From Daphnia carinata (lineage: Eukaryota; Arthropoda; Branchiopoda; Diplostraca; Daphniidae): a stretch of 64,000 nucleotides of DNA. Below are positions 39,809 to 48,986 of this stretch, one piece after another. Location of the stretch: the NCBI RefSeq assembly GCF_022539665.2, contig NC_081333.1:10228971-10292970 (forward strand), given 5' to 3'. The notes below the pieces were generated by a model. The model was not told where the DNA came from, made no database searches, and saw nothing but the letters and a program-made list of their open reading frames with translations. The first letter of the stretch is position 1, and each line of letters begins with the position of its first letter. The translations under genes and the position numbers were made by a program.

Positions 39809-40531
39809 AACGAACTGTGTATTATATAGGTGTGTGTGTGTCTGTTTGCGATCACACAGGACACAGAAGCAAATGCGGGCTGGGGCAACGTATAAAAAAA
39901 AGAGAGGCCCGCGAAAAAAAAAAAATAAATAAGAAAGAAAGTTATATTATATATGATTATGCCTGTTGTGCGGTAATACTGTCATTCATTCGAAAATGGC
40001 CAACAACTCATAGCTCCGTTGAATTTTCATTCCGTTGTTTTTCTGTGGTTTTTTCTTTCTTTTTGTCTTATTGCTTATTCTTCTTGTTTTATTACCTTTC
40101 ATTTCGGGAATTGGCGTTCGACGTTTGGGCTTTTCAAGCTCCCGTTTGCAGCGGAGTCCTTCAGGGAAGCTGCTCTGCTCTGCCAGGTTGCTGCCGCGTA
40201 TAACCGTGTATGTAACGGTTCTTTTCTTTTTTTTTTTCTTATTTGCCTCGGTGCTGGTTAACAGTATCTTGATCTCTTTGGTCGTTCGTCTCCTCGTTGC
40301 GCAGTTGCATTCAAACAGACATGATGCAGTGTATAAATAGAAAAGAGCACAAGCGGCAAGGGCGGCTGGTTGTAGGGCTGACGAGGGCGCTCGATGGCGG
40401 TGGCAAACTAAACCAAAAAGAAAGGAGACGAAAGAGAGAAAAAGAGAGGATACATGTAAGAGAAGGGCGGGGACGACGAGAGAGAACATCCGGGGGCTCG
40501 TTTTTGTGCTAGCTACAGACAATCACCATGA

Positions 40532-40794
40532 TTACACATCGTCTCCAAACTCTGAGCCATCAAACCAGTTGGCTGGCGGATAGATCTGAACTCCATCTAG
40601 CGCGTTCACCGGCACGGATGAAATTGAGTTTAAAAGTGAAGGAAGATTCTTTTAACTACTTCCTGGCTTGCACACACACTGCGTATACGTATTAACACAA
40701 AGATGAGGATGATCCTATTACCTCAAAAACAACCTGATGAAACACGCTGTTCTGATCTTTGCCTTCAACTTTAGCACGCCAGTACGCTACAGCA
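40532..40794 (-). CDS. Terminal two exons of an unrecognised gene
   Basis: Two short minus-strand exons fit together exactly. The first (40,794-40,722) follows an acceptor CTAG at phase 2, reads AVAYWRAKVEGKDQN and ends VVFE before a GTAATA donor. The second (40,648-40,532), after a 73 bp intron with an AAAG acceptor, reads NLPSLLNSISSVPVNALDG and then IYPPANWFDGSEFGDDV, with TAA next. Phase, donor, acceptors and codon character all support real coding sequence, yet I do not recognise the protein. Upstream exons were not found. The first exon begins inside the edge of the 530 bp repeat array, so it is either a live gene whose remaining exons are unrecognised or a fragment stranded next to the repeats. 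Confidence 0.55.
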
Positions 40795-41300
40795 CTAGCG
40801 TGACACATAGAACTTCTTTACCAAACCATAAGCTCTACGTAAAAACAAAATTCCCTGTCACGTTCCTTGATAAATTTTGCATCTAAATCATATATAGTTA
40901 TCTAGATTTAATGATATAATATTTAAACAGGAAAACTCGGGCTTATTTTGTCGGGCTTTATTTTTGTCGGGCTTAACATTTCTATCGCACCTACTCTTAT
41001 ATTTTAAATTACTCAAAAACCATCAACTCTACGTAAAAACAAAGTTCATTTTCGTGTTCCTGTTAAATTTGAATCTTAGTCATATATAGTTCTCTGGATT
41101 TAATGATATTATTTTTAAAATGGGAAAATATATAGAAAATTTATGCCCGACAAAAAATAAGCCCGACTTTTTTGTTTTTTCAGTTTAATTCAAAAACTAT
41201 TAAGCCAATTGAAAGATAAACTTCATTTTCATAATGAGCATTCAATTTTACATCGAAATCATATATTAAAATCGAAATTTGAAATTTGGCCAAAATGAAT

Positions 41301-41328
41301 AAGTGAGAAGGCTATAGCCTTCTCACTT
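41301..41328. repeat. 28-base perfect palindrome inside the repeat unit
   Basis: The arm aagtgagaaggcta is followed directly by its exact reverse complement. The equivalent positions of the second tandem copy (about 41,830) and the inverted copy (about 51,462) carry mutated versions, so the palindrome is part of the family's original design. Confidence 0.85.
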
Positions 41329-42209
41329 TTGTCAAAATCGGCAAAAAACGAAATCCCTTGGAATTCGTTAAAAATCACATGGGATAGCCAAAATTGAACG
41401 CTGAGTTCGATTATGTAAGTGTTTTTCACCTTAAACCAGCCATTTTCAAAATAAACTAAAAAAATGTACTGTTTTGGCAAGTTTGCAATACCCTGAATCG
41501 AAGACTTATAGCGCGCCAGTATGCTACAGCGTTAACGTATATCAAAGTTCTTTACCAAACCATAACCTCTACGTAAAAACAAAGCTCATTTTAGTGTTTC
41601 TTGTTAAATTTTGAATTTTAGTCATGTATAGTTATTAAGATTTTATGATATAATTTTTTATAGGAAGGAATTTTTAAGCCCGACTTTTTAAGCCCGACTT
41701 TTTCGTTTTTTAATTTTATTTCAAAGACTATACAGCCAATTGAAAAGCAAACTTCATTTTCATAATAAGCATTCAATTTTACATCGAAATCATATATTGA
41801 AAACGAAATTTGAAATTTGGCCAAAAATGAAAAAGTGGGAAGGCTATACCCTTCTCACTTTTGTCAAAATTGGCAAAAAACGAAATCCCTTGGAATTCGA
41901 TAAAAATCACATGGGATACCCAAAATTGAGCGCTGAGTGCGATTATGTAAGTGTTTTTCCCCTTAAACCAGCCGTTTTCAAAATAAACTAAAAAAAAATG
42001 TACTGTTTTGGCTTGTTGCAATACACTGAACTGAAGAACTTACAGCGCGCCAGTACGCTACAGCGCTAGCGTATATCAAAGTTCTTTGCTAAATCATAAA
42101 CTCGACGTAAAAACAAAGTTCATTTTCGTGTTCCTTGACAAATTTTGAATCTTATTCATATATGGTTATTTTGATATAATGATACTAATTTTTATAGGAA
42201 AATAATTTT

Positions 42210-42258
42210 AAGCCCGACAAAATAAGCCCGACAAAATAAGCTCGACAAGATAAGACCG
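42210..42258 (+). repeat. Short tandem repeat, unit aagcccgacaaaat
   Basis: About three and a half copies of the 14-base unit aagcccgacaaaat, degrading toward the end. The same unit occurs in the opposite orientation at about 40,938-40,974 and singly at about 41,150, 41,680 and 51,112. It marks one edge of the repeat family. Confidence 0.8.
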
Positions 42259-42290
42259 ATTTTTTTGTTTTTCGGTTTCATTCATAAACT

Positions 42291-43280
42291 AAAAGGCCCC
42301 CCTTTTGGTCTCGTGCCGTTCGCTCTTACGATTTTACATAGTAAGATACCGGTACCCACCTCTCGCTCGTGTACCGGAAGGAAAAGACGTAGGAGACGTT
42401 GAGCAAAAGCAATTCAAGGGCGAAATCTGCGCGCTATTTCGCCGTGTGCAAACACAATCAATTAGAAAATATGGCGGTCGTGACTGTGGGCCCCATCTGT
42501 CTACCGTTCGCCGTGCGTGGTTGTCACCGATAGAAGAAGTCGCTCTTGCATATTTACGGCCAAAGTACACTTACGTTTGATCACGTTTGGCCGTGATTCA
42601 TCCAACGGAAATGGTTGGTATAGCCTCAAGGCGTTGCCTTCCTTTCATCGAGTGACTACCGAATTTGAGAATTCGAGACCGTGCCGCTTGGCTGGTTATT
42701 CATGTAGAGAGAGCCAGCAATGGTTTGATTTAAGCTTTTCCCCCTACTCCCGACTTGGAGGATTGATTAAGTCGCAATGCAGTCATCTTTGCTTATTGTT
42801 ATTCTGAACGTGCATTATCCTTATGCTACAGCTGCTCCCCATACATAGCTCTTCCTTCTTTGTCTCTTTTTCTCTCTTTTTTGCTGTCGTTCTCTTAATT
42901 CAGCTCAAAGTCACCTTTGCCTGTCTTCGATCTACTTTTTTTTTCAAAGCATACGATACCAAGAGATACATAGATCTGATGAAAAGAAGGAGAGCTCAAA
43001 GATATAAAGAGGGAAAAGTTGGCCGTCTTGCTTTTAGCGCTCTCATTGATTACCAGGCTGCACGCTCACCGACATGATTGACCTCATCGACCATTTTGCC
43101 CTTTCTCTCTTCTGCTACTCTTTATTCTCTATACGATTCCTCGTTCTAGCCCGAAAACACCCCAATCGTCACCATGGAAGCAACGCCGTTCGCGTTTCCG
43201 TGCGGCAGCGAGTTTTTGTTTCGTTTCGTTGTTGTGATACAAATGACGGAATGGCCTAGTTGGGTCTTCTCTCCCGCCTG

Positions 43281-43313
<33 letters not shown>

Positions 43314-44420
43314 TTTCCTGTTTGTTTCTGCCTTTGGTGCTCTCCTTTTATTCGTCTTTTACCCTATCGTGCCTGAAATGGTGACGTTGTTTACCCGTGC
43401 GCTATCTTCTAATTGGGCCGAACGAGAACCAGTGCAGCCAAAGTTATAAGCGCACGACAAAGAAGGAAACGGGGTTCCCCCCTTCATTTGCTAAATGGAG
43501 TCCGCGACGCCGCTTCTAACCGAAACTCTGCAGAACCAACTAAAGCACCGCGCTGAATTGCGTCTCATTGCCTCTTTCGCTAGTTTGGTCCGCCCGACTT
43601 GCGTGTTCTACCATCACGGTGAAATTATTCATTAAATGAAACATTGTTACAGTTGGGACTTTTTGTGTTATGAGTTTTATCTGTAAACTGAGTTTTAAAT
43701 AAATCATAAAAATAAGCTAAGTTTTAAAATAATAATAATAATTTTTTAAAAGGCCTAGATAACCGACAAGGTCAATACTTTTTTTTCTTTTTAAGGTGTG
43801 CGTGCTCCATTAGTAAGGCGGGTATTGATCAGCCGCCAACTGTGACACAACATTGAAACTCACGCCGTTCTGTAGCGGTGGTAGCTTGCTTTCGAGTCCG
43901 TGTTTGGAAGATGGTCACGGGCAAAAATGCTGTCTCGGCCGTACGTCAACTGATGGCGCTGTTGCGCTTGGCGTAGCGCAACCTTAACTTTTGGTCGATC
44001 TCGAGTCTGCTGCTGTTGATTGATCCAGAAGGAAAAATCAAAGCAATTTTTGGGAGGCCGGCAGTTGCACAGGAAGAAAAATTTTAAAAACCGGTGGATA
44101 CTGGTTAAGGAAACGGGCAATAGAAAAAGGTACGAATAGACGGCCTAAGAGTGTATGCAAAGAAACGGAAAAAAACAGGAAAAAAAAAAACAATTAAAAA
44201 CCCAGTATAACATGGCGTGGATCGGCATGTCTATGGCGTATGGGCGGACCCCGTGGTCACAGGAGGCAACAAATGCACTGTTGACTTGTATCTTCTTGGT
44301 TGTTTTCAACCCACAGCAACCCACGAACATCTAGCTGAAAACGTACCTCACCATGAAACACAACGCGGAACGAAAAAACGTTGACTTGTTCACTCATTAG
44401 ACCGACGGAAAGAAAAAAAG
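42291..44420. other. Intergenic DNA between the repeat array and the erlin gene
   Basis: Mostly unique sequence with a (CT)n tract at 43,285-43,307 and A/T-rich stretches near 43,650-43,780. The open frames (for example 42,305-42,580 plus and 43,860-44,120 minus) have no recognisable domain and no splice-consistent extension. The segment 42,330-42,560 is richer in GC and CpG than its surroundings, which could suit a promoter, but I see no transcript to attach it to. Confidence 0.5.
43285..43307. repeat. (CT)n microsatellite
   Basis: A perfect CT run. It is the only sizeable microsatellite in the gene-rich right-hand third of the window. Confidence 0.93.
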
Positions 44421-44432
44421 GTGCACTTCTTG

Positions 44433-45953
44433 TTAATTATCGGTTGGATCTTTTTTTTCAGTCACCACAGGTAAGCCACCATTGGAAAGCTGCGCATCGC
44501 CACCCATAAAAAGGGTTGGTATGTTGGCTCCGAAAAAGAGCTTCGTATTGGCCGTTATCGATTCATAACGCTTTAGTTCAAGATACTCTGGTGTCAGGAG
44601 TAATTTATTGGCCCTTGCCTGGTGTTCCAGCGAATAGTAGTCTGCATCTGCGCGGCTCTTCTGCCGATTCGTTACTATTTGATCTGAGAGAGAATAAAAC
44701 GTTTGAGTATTCATTAAGCTGTTAAAACGCGTAAAAAGGAATACCTTCGATGATAGACATGGTCTTGATTGATTCTTTCTCCATGACTTTTTGTTCGAAA
44801 TTAATTTTGGCCACTTGAGCTTCTTTCTCGGCTTCAATCACAGCCTTCTTTCTCTCTGTTTCAGCGTCTTTCTCAACAACTTTCTGGTACTCTCGTGCTA
44901 TTAATAGTTTCGTTTTTTCCGCTTCTCTAAAGAAATAAAAAGTGTAAATAAGATGCAGGTCGAATAACCTTTGAATAAAAAACGTAATAAACAAAACTGA
45001 AAAATTCTTGTTTCATTACACAAGTTCGTAGTTCTTTCGAATAGCTTCAGGAATTTTGGGTTTAGTCACTCGAACGCCATGAATATGCAAACCCGGAGCG
45101 AGGTCATTTAAATCTGCTTGTAAGGCTTTCTTTAAATTTTCGTCGATTTGATCAAACAGATCAATGTAAACCTAAACGGATATTTTTTAAATAGTAAACT
45201 TTCCAAACACGACATGTTGATATAGTTTTACCTCTTGCAGAGTATGGACAGAACAAAATTGATTAAGTTCATGATGAATTTTGTTGTAGACTAAAGTTCT
45301 ATCATAGTCAGCTGTGTAGTTTTTGACAATATCATACACTATGAATAATAAAAACGAAAATAATTAATTGAAGTTGCTTTATTCCCCTCTTCTCATAAAG
45401 CTACGAACCACTTGAAGGGCTCAATATATTGACGACTTCAATTCTGTCAAAGTAAAGCATAACCTGTAATGGGAAAAGATATTTGTTTTAGATCTTTCTT
45501 TAACACAGATTTGCGTGAGACATTATTTGAACAACATCAAGATTAAATGAATAGATAAAGGAAGCAATGAAGTTAGTCATATTGTCTCACCCCTCCTGAT
45601 GTTCCACATGGTACATTTTTTACTTCATCAGATTGAAGTGTAACCTATGAAAAAAATATATTTCAACAATCAAAGATCTAAGACGTAAATCACACATCCA
45701 ATCAACCTGGACTGAACGATGGGTGGTGAGGAAGGGGAACATCATGTGGTATCCTGGATTGCTTGTTTCTTTCAATAATGCACCTCCCTAAATGAAATGT
45801 AATAACTCGCTGTCGGTTTCTCGTTTTTAAGATAAACTTTTTCACCCTGTAATAAACACCAACGTAGCCCTCGTCGATCTTATGCAAAGAGAAGTTGAAT
45901 AAAACGGCTAACGTTCCTATCAAAACTGCAAAGGATCCTACAGAAGGAGGCAT
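44433..45953 (-). CDS. ERLIN2: Erlin (ER lipid-raft SPFH/prohibitin-family protein)
   Basis: Erlins sit in cholesterol-rich ER membrane, assemble into large rings and direct ERAD of activated IP3 receptors with RNF170. Eight exons join in phase: 45,953-45,846; 45,787-45,707; 45,644-45,591; 45,463-45,409; 45,338-45,232; 45,171-45,020; 44,926-44,745; 44,683-44,433, giving 329 aa (human erlins 339-346). Residues 1-23 form the signal-anchor segment, followed by the hallmark [18 protein letters not shown]. The SPFH core has [29 protein letters not shown] and the glycosylation-type NYTADYD. The Glu/Lys-rich coiled coil [19 protein letters not shown] leads to [19 protein letters not shown] and KLFFGANIP near the C-terminus. 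The short tail differs from vertebrate tails. Orthology to ERLIN1 or ERLIN2 individually cannot be decided; arthropods usually have one gene. Confidence 0.95.
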
Positions 45954-46514
45954 TTTCCTCGTGAAGTAGGAAGCACACTTTGTCGGGAATTAATTTTCAA
46001 TTCAAATTATAAGTTAACTGTGGTTGAATTATTAAAGTAAACCAGAAATGGTACAGTCAAACACTTGTGGTTTTTGTTTTAACCGGCAGACGACGAGGTA
46101 AACAATCGCCACCTAACTAGCGAAAATACAAACGTAAGAACTGGTAAGAACGCTAGTGCCAGAAGAAGAGAAAAAAAAAAAAAACGAGTACAAAGCTGGC
46201 AGCGAAGCAGGACAGATATGTAAAAAAAATGTAATAGACCTAAGACGATATTTCTTACATTTATTGATCCCTCCAGGATTCCTTAAGTTACAGAATGCCA
46301 TCGTTCACAACTAATGGTTCGAATAAGCCGAGAATAGACCTAAGTTAGATTTAGTTCCTAACATGGGACGGAAACGGGTGATTTGCCAGAAATAGGGTCA
46401 AATAGAAACTCAAAAGGACTGCTGCCGTAGTTATGCCAATCGCTCTACCTTATCCAAGAAACGAAAAATAAATTTTTGCCAATCAGCCGAACGTATTAGG
46501 GAAGCCGAAATGAA
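45954..46514. other. Intergenic gap between erlin and RPC4
   Basis: About 560 bases between the erlin start codon and the RPC4 polyadenylation hexamer; both genes read leftward. This gap must contain the erlin promoter and 5' UTR. A 17-base A-rich run lies near 46,169. I see no clear TATA box. Confidence 0.5.
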
Positions 46515-46520
46515 TTTATT
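46515..46520 (-). terminator. Polyadenylation hexamer of RPC4
   Basis: AATAAA on the minus strand, about 57 bases downstream of the RPC4 stop codon. Confidence 0.7.
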
Positions 46521-46576
46521 TCCCGGAGGTCGTTATTCCCAAACAGCAGCGTACAAATTCAATGGGACATAGAACA

Positions 46577-48465
46577 TCACGAATCTACAATCAATTCATC
46601 CCAATCTGGTAGACAAACAGTTTTATACTTGATTGGTCCGAGTGCTTTCATTTTTCCGCTTTTTTCTTCTGCATTTACCTCAACCGATATCAGATCCTAT
46701 TCAAGAAGAAAATATTAGAAAAGACTATAATTTTGCAAATCGTGGATACGAAATATTTTTTTTGTCCACGTACTTGTAGATAGGAAACTTGCGTTGCACT
46801 ATCCATGACGAATGAATGTTCTCCCATTTGCAAAGTTATTTTCCCCGATTTATGAACGCGAAGAGTCCCTAATCGGCCCTCCGGAATATCTTCGAAGACA
46901 CTTTCTTTTTCGGCCTTTGTTTCAACGATGGTTTGATCATTGACTTTATCTTGAACCGCTGTTCCAGGTTCAATTTTAACTTGAGGACGCTCTTTATCCG
47001 CTTTCAGGCTCGGCAGTCTATCTGGCAACTGAAAACCTCAGACGGTACCAAAATTAACTTAAACCTCTTTTGGCAAATTCGCCATCTCATCGTCACTAGA
47101 TATATCGTACAAATGTCGGTACCTGAATAAACAATATGTCTCCCTCGTTCTGGAAAATATGTTCGACCGTGACTTGAGAAGGTTTCAAACGTTGTTGGTA
47201 AGTAGATGCTTTGGTAGTCGGGATCGGATTGCTGTCGCCTTTTTCTTGCTTGACTAAAGAAGGTTACTCAATCAACGGTGGAAGTGTCGCAAGAAAATTA
47301 TCAAGAATGTCACATACTTGCAATATCTCTTTCTTCTGTGGTCAGTTGTGGATTTTCTGACTTTATGACCATACTTTCCGTTTCTCCCTTCAGGTTTGCA
47401 TCTTGTCAGAAAAGGATAAGAAAAATATCAAAATGGTTAATTCTCTCAAGGACACGCAACTACGAAGGCATTGGAAAAAAATACCTAAGCTAGATTTCGG
47501 GAGCTGGATTGGCTGCATCACCAAATTGCCATCAAATCCATCACCCAATTCTGAATCATCCAAAAAGTCATCTCTAAGTAACGCACTTAATGCAGCATCT
47601 TCTTCTTCCTTATTGATTTTGGTGTTCTTTTTATGAATTGAAATTTTAAGACAAGAAAAATAATACATTTTAGGAAAAGAAAGCTAATTAAATGATAAAT
47701 ATTGCAACTTGGGTGTTCAGTCGAGGTTTCTCCAGTCCAGCAATAGAGCCTGCACTTTCCCTGTCTGCATAAACAGATGATGAACTTCTCATTTTCAGAC
47801 CCAGATCAGACACTCCTTCACCAAAGATTGATCCTGTGGTCTAAACAGATAATGAACACATAAATTGTATACATAAGATCTTAGTCACAAGTAAGTAGTA
47901 GTAAGTAGACACAAGTAATAGAAAGCAAATACTTGAATCAACTCTGGTTTTCCTCTTCCTCTGCCTCTTCCTCTATCACCATCTTTTCTTCCCCGTCCTC
48001 TACCATTGCTCGGAGACTCTGAAGATTTATCAACATTCAATGGAGTTTCTTGTGCCTTTGCACGCCTCGCAGGAATGGTTGGTTTGAATTCTTTCTTAGG
48101 TTTAGCACTTCCTCCATCAAGATTTGACACAGTACTAAGACTTGGTCTAGAATTTCCTCCTAGAGTTAAATCTCTTTCACCTCTGAAAGAAGGTAGCCTA
48201 CCAATCCCAGCTGTCAATAAAGTTATTTCTCAAACATTTGACGTAAATCATATTACCTCCCTGGCCTATTGGCGGTCAAAGGGGAAATAGCTGCATTCAG
48301 GGAAAATTTCTTGACTATATCAGAAGTAGATGGACTTCCAGATACTAAAGAGCCATTTTTATTCCCATCACTTGTTGATTGTGTTGTCGATGCAATTGTT
48401 GATTTTGGTTTCGCCGTGGGCCTAACCAGCTTTTCAGGGATTCCTTCTTTTTTGCTCATTTCCAA
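46577..48465 (-). CDS. POLR3D: DNA-directed RNA polymerase III subunit RPC4
   Basis: RPC4 pairs with RPC5 on the Pol III core and helps initiation, termination and reinitiation on tRNA and 5S genes. Eight exons join in phase: 48,465-48,257; 48,197-47,933; 47,840-47,709; 47,626-47,485; 47,401-47,318; 47,253-47,123; 47,028-46,774; 46,696-46,577, giving 445 aa (human 398). The acceptor before position 48,197 was chosen over one 15 bases upstream because only it keeps frame, yielding PGRLPSFRGERDLTLGG, close to the vertebrate PGRLPS..RDLTLGG. Also diagnostic are the basic RGRGRGRGKPELIQ box, RDDFLDD with MQPIQLP, and the C-terminal dimerisation module GRLGTLRVHKSGKITLQMGE to LPDWDELIVDS. An ATG two codons into the frame (48,459) is an alternative start. 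Parts of exons 2-4 are duplicated at about 51.7 and 53.7 kb. Confidence 0.95.
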
Positions 48466-48986
48466 CTCCTACTGTTATATTTCTTCACTTTTGTATTATG
48501 CTTAGAAAACGACATGTGTAAACTTTCTCATGCCTTATAACAACGTTCGTCTGCTGTTTGCCAGTATTGAGGGGTGGCGCACTTGATTTCTAAGGCCTGG
48601 AAGTACTGGCCCCTAACGGAAGCTACTAGCGCGATGCACGAATTATTTTTTTTTTCAGGTTTTGCTTAATAACAAAATTGTATCTTGTGAACTTATCTAA
48701 ACCCTTCTGTTTTCAGTTTTTGAAATTTTGAAAAATGTGTGCCATGTTTTAAGATCTCCTATCCTGCACCTGGTGTATACTTGAGATAAATTTACCCATT
48801 TATTCGTCAAAAGAATTGAATAAAATTGATCAAATCATATAAACATGATTGAACTATGTTTTTTAAAATATGTTCTTTATATTTTTCGTTTTTTGACAGC
48901 TTTTTGTAGAAAAATTAATTTTAAAATACTCTTTATTCCTTGTATATCGTAAGACATTAGCTGGGCATGCCAAACATTCTCTACAA
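48466..48986. promoter_or_regulatory. Shared divergent promoter region
   Basis: About 520 bases separate the start codons of RPC4 (leftward) and the HEPN-like gene (rightward), so both promoters must lie here or overlap. The RPC4 side is GC-richer (about 48,560-48,640), while 48,690-48,960 is strongly A/T-rich. I see no canonical TATA box in the right place for either gene. Confidence 0.5.

Larger units (their letters stand above)
30001..40500. other. Low-complexity non-genic DNA, part 4
   Basis: The simple-repeat landscape continues, with several (GA)n blocks (34,462-34,491, 34,888-34,920, 37,007-37,036, 39,765-39,806) and matching (CT)n blocks at 37,109-37,136 and 37,356-37,383. A TATA-like string (tatataaagtcggg, about 34,278) lies between GA blocks, which would suit an arthropod GAGA-type promoter, but no coding exon follows that I can recognise. 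The region ends abruptly near 40,500, where composition changes to ordinary gene-rich DNA. Confidence 0.65.
40772..42290 (+). repeat. Tandem array of a roughly 530 bp repeat family
   Basis: The string gcgcgccagtacgctacag (with variants) recurs at about 40,772, 41,513 and 42,043, the last two 530 bases apart. Each is followed by a shared block (ctacgtaaaaacaaagtt, then catatatagtt) and later by gcccgac motifs. A second shared block (about 41,230-41,510 and 41,740-42,040) contains a palindrome and an aaatcccttggaattcg string. The copies differ by point changes and small indels, so they are old but recognisable. The same family lies in reverse orientation at about 51,090-51,560. No transposase, reverse transcriptase or terminal repeat identifies a known element class. 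Confidence 0.85.

Noticed and set aside
41301-41328. The palindrome as a transcription terminator
   Set aside because: Factor-independent hairpin terminators are bacterial. Here it belongs to a repeated element in a eukaryotic genome.
40772-42290. A CRISPR-like array
   Set aside because: The units are about 530 bp with no short direct repeats and unique spacers, and the genome is eukaryotic.
42305-42580. A frame of mixed composition after the repeat array, open on both strands
   Set aside because: Opposite-strand frames are both open and neither resembles a known protein.
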